The position numbers were made by a program, and so were the translations under genes. The notes beneath the pieces are model-generated. The model worked only from the letters and a program-made list of their open reading frames with translations, was not told the DNA's origin and ran no database searches. A DNA stretch of 50,736 nt. Origin: Solirubrobacterales bacterium (lineage in GTDB: Bacteria > Actinomycetota > Thermoleophilia > Solirubrobacterales > Solirubrobacteraceae). Of the stretch, positions 25,445 to 37,231 are shown in pieces (position 1 is the first letter of the stretch; the number at the start of each line of letters is the position of its first letter). The stretch is taken from NCBI GenBank assembly GCA_026392255.1, contig JAPLCJ010000050.1:1-50736 (forward strand). Reading direction: 5' to 3'.

Positions 25445-26923
25445 TCAGCGTGCAAATGGGACAAGAGACGCAGCGATCGCGATCATAGTCCGGCTTGGAA
25501 GATCCTCGGTCAGAGTGTTGGACACCCAGTACGAGCCGCTCTTGGTCTTGAAACCAACGAAGCGCAGCCGCTTGCCATCACCAAACAGCAGAAGCTTGCG
25601 CCCGCCCTTGATCGTCTTCTCTGCGGTCGGCTGACTGAGCAGCGGGGGATCCTGCCAAGTAGTCCCCTGAACACCATAGAACTGGCCCGATCCGTTGGTT
25701 GTGAGTACGACTCGGTAGGCCACGTGCTTCTTTCCATCTGGTGAACGGAGAAGATACGCACGCGGGTACTTGCCCGCCTGGGGCCCCATGTAGCGAGACC
25801 CGCTCGCAACGACTTTAGGTAGGAGGACTGGCATGCCGATCCCTCGCAGCAGAGCTGCCTGGGCCCGCGCCCCTTCCTTGTTGGCAACCACATTGGCCTT
25901 GCCTACCCCAGTCACACGAGGTTTGGCTTTTTTGGCCTGGCTACCGGCAGGTTTGGATGCCGGCCGACTTGGCCCCACCAGCTGGTGGACGGCCTGTCGC
26001 AGCTCTGCCGGGTTGACCGTCACATAGGGGTTGGAAGGACCGCTTGGGAGGATCGCTGGGAATGGAACACTGATGACCGGCTTCTGCCCCGAGAACGCAA
26101 CAAGGCCAAGGAGCTTTAGAAGCGCATCTACAGAGTGGAGCTGGGAGTCACTCTGCGCGTACTTGGAAAAGATCTTGGCGAGCTCATGCCTGTTGCTCAT
26201 TGCCGACTGAGCCCCGTACTGCTGTCGGGCTTGACGGATGAAGTCCTGCTGCCGGGCGCCGCGCACAATGTCGCTGTCCATGTGGCGGAAACGGACATAG
26301 TCCAGCGACTGCGAACCACAAAGCTTCTGATAACCAGCCGCAATGTTGATCTTTGCGTAACCGCCACCGGAGCCGGCCGTGCTGTTGTCATTGAAGTAGC
26401 GCCGATCAATATCCGTCCAGACGCAGCCGATGTAGTCCACGGCCTTGTGGAAACCACCGAAGTTGACATTGACAATGTGGTTGATGGGGATTCCCAGCAG
26501 ATCCTTGACCACCTGTGCTGTCAGGCTCGGGCCGCCGTAGGCATAAGAGGCGTTGATCTTCTGTGTGCCGTACTTAGGGATCGTGACCTTCAGATCCCGG
26601 GGAATATTCATGATTCTCGTCCCTGCGGCATCAGCATCAAGCCGGACGATCATGATCGTGTCTGACCTGGCGTCAGTTTTGCCGGTACGGAACCGGTGAT
26701 CAGACCCGAGCAGAAGGATGGTCTGGGGCTTGCCAACATCAGCGCTGCTGATCACCCCTGGGGCCAGATTTAACTTCTCTCCGGTGTTGAGGTCATCAAC
26801 AAACTGCTGAACCTCAAGGAGACCTGCTGTCGAGGTAGCCGCAGCAGTGAGGCCTATGACTGAGAGCACGGCGAGAGCGGTCTTGAGGCCATTGCGGGGC
26901 CTCTTTGGTGCAGTCAGGCTCAT
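25445..26923 (-). CDS. LytR-CpsA-Psr (LCP) family cell-wall polymer ligase
   Basis: The 492-residue protein has a short cytoplasmic N-terminus, one membrane helix (about 14-34), then the LCP catalytic domain. LCP motifs are ILLLGSDHRF, DTIMIVRLDADAAGTRIMNIPRDLKV and INASYAYGG. The Asp and Arg residues in these motifs bind the polyprenyl pyrophosphate head group. A C-terminal LytR_C-like domain spans roughly 340-480. LCP enzymes transfer lipid-linked glycopolymers to peptidoglycan outside the membrane. Neighbouring sugar-nucleotide genes and the wecA gene of this window fit that role. The start overlaps the M20 peptidase stop by four bases. Confidence 0.92.
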   Translation of the reverse strand: MSLTAPKRPRNGLKTALAVLSVIGLTAAATSTAGLLEVQQFVDDLNTGEKLNLAPGVISSADVGKPQTILLLGSDHRFRTGKTDARSDTIMIVRLDADAAGTRIMNIPRDLKVTIPKYGTQKINASYAYGGPSLTAQVVKDLLGIPINHIVNVNFGGFHKAVDYIGCVWTDIDRRYFNDNSTAGSGGGYAKINIAAGYQKLCGSQSLDYVRFRHMDSDIVRGARQQDFIRQARQQYGAQSAMSNRHELAKIFSKYAQSDSQLHSVDALLKLLGLVAFSGQKPVISVPFPAILPSGPSNPYVTVNPAELRQAVHQLVGPSRPASKPAGSQAKKAKPRVTGVGKANVVANKEGARAQAALLRGIGMPVLLPKVVASGSRYMGPQAGKYPRAYLLRSPDGKKHVAYRVVLTTNGSGQFYGVQGTTWQDPPLLSQPTAEKTIKGGRKLLLFGDGKRLRFVGFKTKSGSYWVSNTLTEDLPSRTMIAIAASLVPFAR

Positions 26924-28059
26924 TGCTGATCTCCCTTAGCCGCCTGTGGCTCGGATGCGCTTTCACGCAGGTGGGTCGGGAGCGCCCGGATAAATGCCCC
27001 CAACGCGGCCCGCATCGCCGTGAGGGACTGGACTGAAACCCATTCGTCAGGCCCGTGGTGCCCACCGCCAACAGGCCCAAACTCCACAGCTGGAATACCA
27101 GCTTCAAGGAATGCGATGGCATCCGAGGCGCCGTCCCGCCCCACAGACAGGGCCTCGCCGCCTACAGCCCGGGCAGCCGACTCCCGCAGTGCTACGACGA
27201 ACGGATCGCTTTTAGACACCCAGGCCGGAGGACGCTCAAAACTTCGCACCAGGGTGACGCCATCGATCCCCCGCACAGCGTCCTTGATTGCCTCGGGATC
27301 CTGCCCTGGCAGGTAGCGAATGTCAACGCTCAGGCGGCAGAGATCCGGAACACGGTTTGGGGCATCACCCGCACTGATCCGACCAAGATTGATGGAGGGG
27401 CGGTCGAAGGTCTCGCTACTTGCCCGCGCGAATGGGAGCGACTCAATCGCTCGGAAGACATCGATGCCACGCAGCGCAGCGTTCTCGCCAAGCCAAGGCG
27501 TAGCACCGTGGGCGCTCTTTCCGCTGACCTCCAAGTCGAGCAGAAGCACACCCTTGGCCTCAACCCCAACATGTAAGTCAGTCGGCTCTCCGGTGATGGC
27601 AAAGTCGCAATCGAGGTCACCGGCTGCGACGAGTGCGTCGGTCGCTCTGTCGTCGATCTCCTCGGCTTCCTCGTCAGCAACAATCACCATCCGAACACGA
27701 GCTGAGGGATCATCAGCTAGATCCCCCATGGCGCAGAGCATTGCTGCCAGACCGCCCTTCATGTCGTAGGCCCCACGACCAATCATCCTGTCGTCGTCCT
27801 CAACAACCTCGAACTGCTCAGGCTTACCCGGCACAACGTCCAGATGGCCGTGGAAGACCACTTTAGGAATCTCTGGACCGCCCTTGCCAGCATCCGCAAT
27901 CAGCACGGGAAGGCCTCGGTGTTCGGAGCGACGCACCTCAATACCGCGCGAGGTAAGCCAGCCGCCAACGAAGCCGGCGGCTTCCTCAATGCCTTCGGGC
28001 CGTGAGGAGTCGCAGGCAATGAGGCGTTGTGCAATCAGTCGCTCATCAGCCATGTTCAA
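26920..28059 (-). CDS. M20-family metallopeptidase/deacylase (ArgE/DapE type)
   Basis: The 379-residue protein shows the M20 metal-site order: HGHLDVVPG, then GRGAYDMKGG with the bridging Asp, then the Glu pair in VADEEAEEIDD. A dimerisation domain at about 180-290 and a last His near GGGHHGPDEW follow. The family includes acetylornithine deacetylase, succinyl-diaminopimelate desuccinylase and carboxypeptidases; DapE or a related amidohydrolase is likely but the substrate is not fixed. It stands between atpC and the LCP gene. A Met two codons later could be the real start. Confidence 0.88.
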   Translation of the reverse strand: MNMADERLIAQRLIACDSSRPEGIEEAAGFVGGWLTSRGIEVRRSEHRGLPVLIADAGKGGPEIPKVVFHGHLDVVPGKPEQFEVVEDDDRMIGRGAYDMKGGLAAMLCAMGDLADDPSARVRMVIVADEEAEEIDDRATDALVAAGDLDCDFAITGEPTDLHVGVEAKGVLLLDLEVSGKSAHGATPWLGENAALRGIDVFRAIESLPFARASSETFDRPSINLGRISAGDAPNRVPDLCRLSVDIRYLPGQDPEAIKDAVRGIDGVTLVRSFERPPAWVSKSDPFVVALRESAARAVGGEALSVGRDGASDAIAFLEAGIPAVEFGPVGGGHHGPDEWVSVQSLTAMRAALGAFIRALPTHLRESASEPQAAKGDQQ

Positions 28060-28127
28060 ACCTTCAGGATACCTTCGACTGCGGCCGCGGCACGCCGTTC
28101 AACGCGCACGGGACGGCTCAGCTCTGA

Positions 28128-28541
28128 TCAGTCAGCCGAGGCGACTGAGAGAAACGCCTCAAGCCGCTTGATGTCACGGACGGCGACATTGGCTGCCTCC
28201 GACCCATCTTCGAGTGACTCAAGCTCGGTACGACGGGTGTCTAGCCGAGCCTCAAGGTCTGCCGCATCGAGGTCGTCAGCCGCAACGGCCTCCTCAATCA
28301 ACAGCATCGCCTTGTTACCGCCGACTTGCAGGTAGCCCTCGGCCTGCGCGAAGCGCAAGACATCACCATCACCCTTGTGCAAGCGAAGCTCACAAGCGTC
28401 AAGCATCGCCAGCATTGGGGTGTGATTGGCAAGCACGCCGATCGAACCGACCGACGTGCGTGTGGAGATCATCTCGACTTGATCGTCGAAAACCTTTCCC
28501 TCTGGGGTCAGAATCTCAACCTGAAAGAGCGTCTTTGCCAT
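28128..28541 (-). CDS. atpC: ATP synthase F1 subunit epsilon
   Basis: Starting at the ATG at 28541 (MAKTLFQVEILTPEGKVFDDQ), the 137-residue protein has the N-terminal beta-sandwich and a C-terminal helical hairpin (from about residue 88). The frame is open further upstream into atpD but that stretch is not epsilon-like. The subunit links the rotor to the c-ring and can inhibit ATP hydrolysis. It follows atpD after 10 bases and ends the ATP synthase operon. Confidence 0.95.
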   Translation of the reverse strand: MAKTLFQVEILTPEGKVFDDQVEMISTRTSVGSIGVLANHTPMLAMLDACELRLHKGDGDVLRFAQAEGYLQVGGNKAMLLIEEAVAADDLDAADLEARLDTRRTELESLEDGSEAANVAVRDIKRLEAFLSVASAD

Positions 28542-28551
28542 TGGGCCGCAA

Positions 28552-29997
<1,446 letters not shown>

Positions 29998-30008
29998 TTA
30001 AAGGGGGT

Positions 30009-30911
30009 CTAGACCAGGGCTTCTGAGCCGGCCACGACCTCCATAATTTCTTGGGTAATTTCTGCCTGACGAGCGCGGTTCATTGCGAGCGTGAGCTCTT
30101 CAATGACGTCCGCTGCGTTCTCTGACGCGTTGCGCATTGCTGTCATCCGGGCACCGTGCTCGGACGCAGTGCTCTCAAGGAGCGCGCGGAAGATGCTGAT
30201 CTCGACATAGTCAGGGATCAGACGCTGAAGAATGAGCTCAGGGTCAGGCTCGTACTCAACGAGTGCGCGGCTTTCCTGCTCCTCGGCTTCGACCTCTTCG
30301 GCCCCACCCTCCTCCAGCACGGTTGCGCGCTGGAGTGGCAAGAGGGTCTCAGCCCGAACAACCTGGGCCAGTGCTGAGACATAACCGTTGTAGAAAATCT
30401 GAACTTCGTCGACGTTGCCATCAATGAAATCGGCCATCAGACGCTCCGCGACAGTGCGGGCATCACCGTAGGCAGGCCGGTCGGTGAAGCCACTGAAGGC
30501 CCCGGCGAGATCCTTGCCTCGGAAGGTAAGTGAGGACACACCACGGCGACCGGTTGCGTACCAACGCACCTTGCGGCCAGCCTCTTCGTGCTCCGTCGCT
30601 GACCTCAGGCCGGCGCGGATGATCTGGGAATTGAAGGCGCCGGCGAGCCCACGGTCACCCGTTACCAGCAGGATGCCTACCGTCTTGACTTCCTTACGCT
30701 CATCGAGGATTGGGAAGTTGGGCACATTGCCAGCGGCTTCCGCTGCTTGACGGGTCATCCGGCGGATGGCACCAGCGTATGGACGCAGGGCTGCGATGCG
30801 CAGTTCAGCTCGGCGCAGGCGGGCAGCGGCGACCATCTCCATAGCGGAGGTGATCTTCTGAATGTTGCGGACCGATTCGACCCGCTGCTTTACATCACGC
30901 TGTGAAGCCAT
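30009..30911 (-). CDS. atpG: ATP synthase F1 subunit gamma
   Basis: The 300-residue protein starts with the coiled-coil helix MASQRDVKQRVESVRNIQKITSAMEMVAA and ends with the conserved helix RMTAMRNASENAADVIEELTLAMNRARQAEITQEIMEVV. This is the central rotor shaft. An acidic insert at about 208-230 (EEGGAEEVEAEEQE) is longer than in E. coli, as seen in other actinobacteria. Confidence 0.97.
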   Translation of the reverse strand: MASQRDVKQRVESVRNIQKITSAMEMVAAARLRRAELRIAALRPYAGAIRRMTRQAAEAAGNVPNFPILDERKEVKTVGILLVTGDRGLAGAFNSQIIRAGLRSATEHEEAGRKVRWYATGRRGVSSLTFRGKDLAGAFSGFTDRPAYGDARTVAERLMADFIDGNVDEVQIFYNGYVSALAQVVRAETLLPLQRATVLEEGGAEEVEAEEQESRALVEYEPDPELILQRLIPDYVEISIFRALLESTASEHGARMTAMRNASENAADVIEELTLAMNRARQAEITQEIMEVVAGSEALV

Positions 30912-30943
30912 TGCCTTGTTTTCCTTGCCCTAAGCCAGACGCC

Positions 30944-32560
<1,617 letters not shown>

Positions 32561-32596
32561 GGCGTTTTTCGTTTCGCTCCTAGTAGGCGCTGGTTG

Positions 32597-33127
32597 TCAG
32601 GCGGTGGCCACGGCCCGGCGCAACCGCTCAAGGCGGGTCCGGATCGAAGCATCGAGTATTTGATTTCCAACCCGGAGGACGATGCCGCCGATGATCTCCG
32701 GGTCAATGTTGCTTGTGAGCTGGACTTGCTCACCCGTCTGCTGTCCAATCCGATCGCCAATCTGGCTCACGGTCTTCTCATCGAGTTCAACGGCACTTGT
32801 GACCTCGACTGGAAGAATCTTGCGCTCCCTCTCCCACCGCTCGTCGAACCGGCTGCGGATCCTGTGGATCGCAGGCATCCGGTGCCTTTCGAGCAGTGCT
32901 TCAAGGAAGTTGAGGATCTCCGGTGATGCGTCCGTCACTGAACGCCGGAGACCGTCCTTCTTCTCCTCTGTTGAGAACACGGGTGAGGTGAAGAACACCT
33001 TCAGGTCCTTGTTCCCTGTGAGAGCGTCATCGAACGCGCCGAGCTCATCGCGCACAGAATCGAGGCTGCCGTTTTCAATGGCAACTTCGAACAACGCACG
33101 TGAGTAGACCTCGGCGATTTGTTCCAT
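32597..33127 (-). CDS. atpH: ATP synthase F1 subunit delta
   Basis: The 176-residue protein has the helical N-terminal domain (EQIAEVYSRALFEVA) and the C-terminal beta-rich part with NIDPEIIGGIVLRVGNQILDASIRTRLERLR. It ties F1 to the peripheral stalk. It is three bases downstream of atpF. It is not fused to subunit b, unlike the b-delta fusion of mycobacteria. Confidence 0.95.
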   Translation of the reverse strand: MEQIAEVYSRALFEVAIENGSLDSVRDELGAFDDALTGNKDLKVFFTSPVFSTEEKKDGLRRSVTDASPEILNFLEALLERHRMPAIHRIRSRFDERWERERKILPVEVTSAVELDEKTVSQIGDRIGQQTGEQVQLTSNIDPEIIGGIVLRVGNQILDASIRTRLERLRRAVATA

Positions 33128-33130
33128 GAC

Positions 33131-33694
33131 TTACTGGCCCCGCTCCCCTGTGAGGCTGGTGAAATCCAGCTCCGCGAGGGCATCTTCAACCAGCTTGCGC
33201 TGATCGTCGGTGTTGAGCGTCTTGCGGGTGACCTTCTCCGTTGCGGCGATAGTCAGATCGGCAACCTCGCGACGGATATCAGAGATTGCGCGACGCGCCT
33301 CCGCCTCAATGTCACGTGCTGCCTGTTCCTTACGCTCTGAGATGACCTTGTCGGTCGCCTCACGGGCTTCAGCGTCGTAGAGCTCAGAGTTCTTCTGTGC
33401 CCGCTCAACGATCTCCTCGGCCTGGACGCGTGCTTCCGCGAGCCTGGCTCTGTAGTCACTGAGCAGCTGTTCGGCCTCTTCACGGGTGCGATCAGCAGCC
33501 TCGATCGATTCCTCGATCAAGCGCTGACGGCGGTCAAGGGCGTCCTGAATCTTGGGGAAGGCGAACTTCCTCAGGATTAGCATCGTGATGCCGAACGCAA
33601 GCAGGGTCCAGACCATCAGGCCGAGACCCGGCTTGACGAGGAATGTCCCCTCGTCCTTCTGTACTGCTTCTCCTACTGCGTAAAGAACCGTCAT
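33131..33694 (-). CDS. atpF: ATP synthase F0 subunit b
   Basis: The 187-residue protein has one N-terminal membrane helix (LGLMVWTLLAFGITMLILRKFAF) and then a long charged coiled coil forming the peripheral stalk. Normal length for a single b subunit. It follows atpE by four bases. Confidence 0.95.
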   Translation of the reverse strand: MTVLYAVGEAVQKDEGTFLVKPGLGLMVWTLLAFGITMLILRKFAFPKIQDALDRRQRLIEESIEAADRTREEAEQLLSDYRARLAEARVQAEEIVERAQKNSELYDAEAREATDKVISERKEQAARDIEAEARRAISDIRREVADLTIAATEKVTRKTLNTDDQRKLVEDALAELDFTSLTGERGQ

Positions 33695-33698
33695 TCGC

Positions 33699-34040
<342 letters not shown>

Positions 34041-34940
34041 TCAGTGCTCTTCGGCGACGGCGCCGCCGAAGTAGATCGAAGCGAGTGTGGCGAAAATGAA
34101 CGCTTGAAGCGTTGCGACCAATCCCACTTCGAAGATGTAAAAGGCAATTGCCAACGGAAGAGTGAAGACGCCAACGATCTCTAGACCGAGCAAAACGGCA
34201 AGGCCGCCGCCCATAAAGAGGATCAAAAGGTGCCCGGCGAGGATGTTCGCGAAGAGTCGAACGGAGAGTGAAACTAGGCGCACAAAGTGGGAGATGACCT
34301 CGATCACAAAGATCGGGCCAGCGGCAAATCCTTCGACACCAGCAGGTACCCAGCCCTTCAGGTACTTGACTGGACCCTTAGCCCGGATCCCCTCGACGTG
34401 GTAGGCCAACCACACCATCAGTGTCAGTGCCAGTGGCACGGCAAGATTGGCGGTCGCTGCGTAGATCGCAAGCGTCGGAAGTTCAACGCCGAAGATGTTG
34501 ACTGTGTGCTCAGTGTTGGTCGGAAGCGGGATGTAGCCCAGCATGTTGGAGAACCAGATGAACAGGAAGAGCGTCGCTACAAAGCTGAACCAGCGCTTTG
34601 CCGTCTTGGGATCCATGTTGCCGCCGGCAATGTTGTCGCGCATCACGATGAAGGCAGCCTCGACGGCTGTCTGCACTCGGTTGGGCTTGTCCTCCATACG
34701 GCGGGCCACCCAGACGAGAGTAACGGTGGTGAGGATGCAGGTGATGAAGAGGTACATGACTGCCTTGTTGATCGACATGTCAAGCGGACCGATGTTGATT
34801 GAGATCCACGGGTCAAGACGGAACTCATTCTGTGGCTTGAAGTCGGGGTTGACCTCAATCGCGGCAGAGACAGCCGGGCTGACTAGAAGAAGCATGGGGA
34901 CAGTCACTGCCGCGGTCGTGATGCGTCGCAGAAGCCTCAT
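34041..34940 (-). CDS. atpB: ATP synthase F0 subunit a
   Basis: The 299-residue protein has an N-terminal signal-like helix (ending AVSAA) and about five membrane helices. The essential Arg is in SLSVRLFANILAGHLLI, which faces the c-ring Glu. It forms the proton half-channels. The ATG overlaps the stop of the AtpI-like gene by four bases. Confidence 0.96.
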   Translation of the reverse strand: MRLLRRITTAAVTVPMLLLVSPAVSAAIEVNPDFKPQNEFRLDPWISINIGPLDMSINKAVMYLFITCILTTVTLVWVARRMEDKPNRVQTAVEAAFIVMRDNIAGGNMDPKTAKRWFSFVATLFLFIWFSNMLGYIPLPTNTEHTVNIFGVELPTLAIYAATANLAVPLALTLMVWLAYHVEGIRAKGPVKYLKGWVPAGVEGFAAGPIFVIEVISHFVRLVSLSVRLFANILAGHLLILFMGGGLAVLLGLEIVGVFTLPLAIAFYIFEVGLVATLQAFIFATLASIYFGGAVAEEH

Positions 34941-35299
34941 TTAGATTCGGCCTCATCAAAGGGGCGGAAGAGCATCTCGACAGTGAACATGACTGTGAAG
35001 AGTGCCACGGCGAGGAGCGCGGCGCTTAGTCCTGCCTTCGAGCCGTAGATCATGCCGCACGCAAAGATCGAAATAGCGATGAACCAGCCCCGCCCAATAA
35101 GGGATCCTGCGAGGAGCCCGACAAGGGTGCGGGGATCGTCTGTCTCCTTAGCGGTCTTGATGGCCCAGCCTCGAACGAAGCGCTGAATCAGCCAGGCGGC
35201 GGCGATGATCAACCACGCGGGCATCGACAGACCGGCCACTAGGAAGACTGGAAGTGACAGCCCAAGAAAGACGAGGTCTAGGCGATTGACGACGGCCAT
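34937..35299 (-). CDS. AtpI-like membrane protein
   Basis: This is a small membrane protein of 120 residues with four hydrophobic segments, from the ATG at 35299 five bases after the preceding stop. An upstream ATG at 35332 lies inside the preceding gene. Similarity to AtpI is only in size, topology and position at the head of the operon, where AtpI helps assemble the c-ring. It ends with a charged FDEAESK. Confidence 0.7.
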   Translation of the reverse strand: MAVVNRLDLVFLGLSLPVFLVAGLSMPAWLIIAAAWLIQRFVRGWAIKTAKETDDPRTLVGLLAGSLIGRGWFIAISIFACGMIYGSKAGLSAALLAVALFTVMFTVEMLFRPFDEAESK

Positions 35300-35303
35300 T
35301 GGG

Positions 35304-35504
35304 TCAGTAGTCCTTAAAGCGAACGATGACAAGAGCTATTCCCGTTGCGAAGCCGACCATCGTTCCGACAACCCCACCAGCGGCTGCTGACCCGAGGAGT
35401 GACCCGACACCCAGCCCGATCAGGGCGAATATCAGCACCGCGGAGACGATGAAGGTTCCGGCTGTTGCGCCCGAGGGGCCCGGCTTGCCGGAAGGAGTGG
35501 TCAT
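35304..35504 (-). CDS. AtpZ-like small membrane protein
   Basis: The 66-residue protein has two hydrophobic helices with Gly-rich faces (LIGLGVGSLLGSAAAGGVVGTMVGFATGIALVIV, read in two parts) and a basic end RFKDY. The Gly spacing and place before atpI fit AtpZ, which works with AtpI in Mg2+ or Ca2+ supply and c-ring assembly. It is the first gene of the ATP synthase operon; its ATG at 35504 follows a roughly 310-base control region. Confidence 0.65.
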   Translation of the reverse strand: MTTPSGKPGPSGATAGTFIVSAVLIFALIGLGVGSLLGSAAAGGVVGTMVGFATGIALVIVRFKDY

Positions 35505-35814
35505 CGAATGGATTGCTGGATGGGTTCATTGATAGAAGTGCAGCCGAAAATCGAGCAGATGACTGTCTCTCAAACACGGCAGTCAAAGCGACGGCATCGG
35601 GGCGGCTTCCGAAGCGCACTCTTGTTTCTATCAGAAGGGATCGGACGGTGTCGTGGGTTTGTGACGACTTTGTGACAGTAGGCGCGAACGGATCACACGA
35701 CACCGACGGTCGGCCACGAGCGATCGCGCTCGTGACGCCACTTCACCTGTGCCGATGTCATCTGTACGTTTACGCCCTCAACGAAACGCAGTCCGCTGCA
35801 GAAAAGGAGTGACC
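35505..35814. promoter_or_regulatory. Divergent control region between the ATP synthase operon and the DUF1330 gene
   Basis: This 310-base stretch has no convincing gene and must hold the promoter of the leftward atp operon and that of the rightward DUF1330 gene. Two exact copies of TTTGTGAC occur 11 bp apart (35658-35665 and 35669-35676), one helical turn, suggesting a bound dimer. A perfect 8-bp inverted repeat lies at 35715-35734. On the minus strand TTGACT occurs about 90 bases before atpZ, without a good -10 partner. No sigma boxes could be assigned with confidence. Confidence 0.5.
35715..35734. repeat. Perfect inverted repeat upstream of the DUF1330 gene
   Basis: CACGAGCG and CGCTCGTG are perfect complements separated by ATCG. 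The element ends 80 bases before the DUF1330 start codon. It could be an operator or a hairpin in the mRNA leader. Confidence 0.5.
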
Positions 35815-36195
35815 ATGGCCTTTATGGAACCAACCGAAGAGCAGATCAACGAGGTCATGGCTGGCCCAGAAGGTCCTGTTGTGATGGTCAACCTGCTCCG
35901 CTACAAGCGCGACGCGGCCGGCACCATGACCGGATTCGAGAGCTACCAGAAGTACTCAGAGGCTGTGACCCCGATTCTGATCGGCGTCGGCGGAGAGTTC
36001 GTCTCAGTCGGCCGGGTCGACAGCGTTGTGATTGGGGACCACCATTGGGACACAGTCCTATTGATCAAGTACCCATCCCGTCAAGCGTTCTTGGGAATGA
36101 TCACATCCGAGGAGTACCTTGCGATCCATCACCTCCGTGCAGAAGCACTCGAGGACTCCGGACTGATCGCAACCACGCCCGACACCTTCATATAG
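35815..36195 (+). CDS. DUF1330-like small protein
   Basis: The ATG at 35815 has AAAGGAG seven bases upstream, so it was preferred over the longer open frame. The 126-residue product has the ferredoxin-like alpha/beta pattern of DUF1330/dimeric barrel proteins (VVMVNLLRYKRDA near the start, then YQKYSEAVTPIL and LIKYPSRQAFLGMITSEEY). Members of this group often dimerise and some bind small molecules or heme, but no function is known for this one. It converges on the small ThDP-protein gene with a 25-base gap. Confidence 0.75.
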   Translation: MAFMEPTEEQINEVMAGPEGPVVMVNLLRYKRDAAGTMTGFESYQKYSEAVTPILIGVGGEFVSVGRVDSVVIGDHHWDTVLLIKYPSRQAFLGMITSEEYLAIHHLRAEALEDSGLIATTPDTFI

Positions 36196-36201
36196 GCGGG
36201 A

Positions 36202-36221
36202 AGCTGGCGGCTAGGCCAGCT
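36202..36221. terminator. Hairpin between convergent DUF1330 and ThDP genes
   Basis: A perfect 7-bp stem (AGCTGGC / GCCAGCT, 6-base loop) fills the gap between the two convergent genes. It could end transcription from both sides, although no T tract is present. Confidence 0.45.
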
Positions 36222-37231
36222 CAGCCGACGATCAGAGTCAGGCTCTTCTGACGTTCAAGGATTGATTCGCGGACCTCACTGGGTGAGGTCTTCGAATCAA
36301 CCGGGAACCATGCGGCGCCAGTCTGATCAGCGAGATGACGCATACGTTCAACAGCAGCTGGGTTGGGATCCACACAAGCAAGACTCACTTTCACCCCTGC
36401 ATGCTGAGCAACCACGATCACATCGAGCTGGGCCAGCACTGATTCCTCATCAGTCACCAGCACAACAGGCGATCGCGTCCGGCCAAGCCTGAGGCCCAAT
36501 GCGAAGGACAGGCCAAAGCCAGCGGCATCTATACCCGGGTGGATTGCTGCGTCGTCAATCAGGCCAGCTGCGGCAAGAGCGCCCCCTCCGGTGACAGCAG
36601 ACGACTCCAGCGCTAACAGCAGCTCTGCCCCCTTGCCAGCGATCGGCGGATTGGCAGGCAGTTTGCGCAGTGGGGCCGTTGTACGCCACGGGGTGTGTGA
36701 GAAAAGAACCGGAAAGGAGATATCCAAGCGGACAGGGCCGGAGGGTTCGCCGAGGGACGCGGTCAGTGCTGCATCGATCGCGCCCTCAATGCCCTGAGAG
36801 TCATCGCAGGCGATCTGCTCGAGTGCTGCTCCCTGCATGTATGACGCGTGGTCAAGCCCTTGGAAGACCTCCTGAATTCTGGGCCGCTTATTGGGTGGCT
36901 GGTTCGGCGCGATGTAGAGCACAGGCGCCTCGGAGAGCCGTGCGGATGCAACTGCCACCGCCTCATTGGCCACACCAGGCCCCAGTGTGTTCGCCACAAC
37001 CGCTGGCACGCCCTTAGCCAGCCCGTAACCCTCGGCTATGAAGGCTCCCGAGCGCTCGGAACGAGGCACGAGTAGGCGAATCCCTTCCGTCCGGTCGATT
37101 GACTCCCAGAGTGGAAGAACCTGAGAGCCGGGAATCGAGATCACAAGGCTGATCCCGTGATCACGCAACCGTGCGATCACTCGCTGTGCTCCGCTCGGAG
37201 CGACACGGCCGATCAGCGTCTTGCGGCTCAT
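36221..37231 (-). CDS. Short ThDP-enzyme subunit: active-type Pyr domain, degenerate PP domain
   Basis: The 336-residue protein has an N-terminal ThDP-enzyme Pyr domain (about 10-180) with the conserved catalytic Glu at residue 59 in PRSERSGAFIAEGYG and the usual NTLGPGVANEAVAVASA. The central domain of the acetolactate-synthase superfamily is absent. Residues about 195-336 resemble a PP domain, but where cofactor-binding enzymes have GDG it reads TDE (260-262), and the Asn ligand region is also changed. Alone it should not hold Mg-ThDP. It overlaps the larger ThDP gene by four bases (ATGA), so the two are translated together and may form one heteromeric enzyme. The substrate is unknown. Confidence 0.8.
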   Translation of the reverse strand: MSRKTLIGRVAPSGAQRVIARLRDHGISLVISIPGSQVLPLWESIDRTEGIRLLVPRSERSGAFIAEGYGLAKGVPAVVANTLGPGVANEAVAVASARLSEAPVLYIAPNQPPNKRPRIQEVFQGLDHASYMQGAALEQIACDDSQGIEGAIDAALTASLGEPSGPVRLDISFPVLFSHTPWRTTAPLRKLPANPPIAGKGAELLLALESSAVTGGGALAAAGLIDDAAIHPGIDAAGFGLSFALGLRLGRTRSPVVLVTDEESVLAQLDVIVVAQHAGVKVSLACVDPNPAAVERMRHLADQTGAAWFPVDSKTSPSEVRESILERQKSLTLIVG

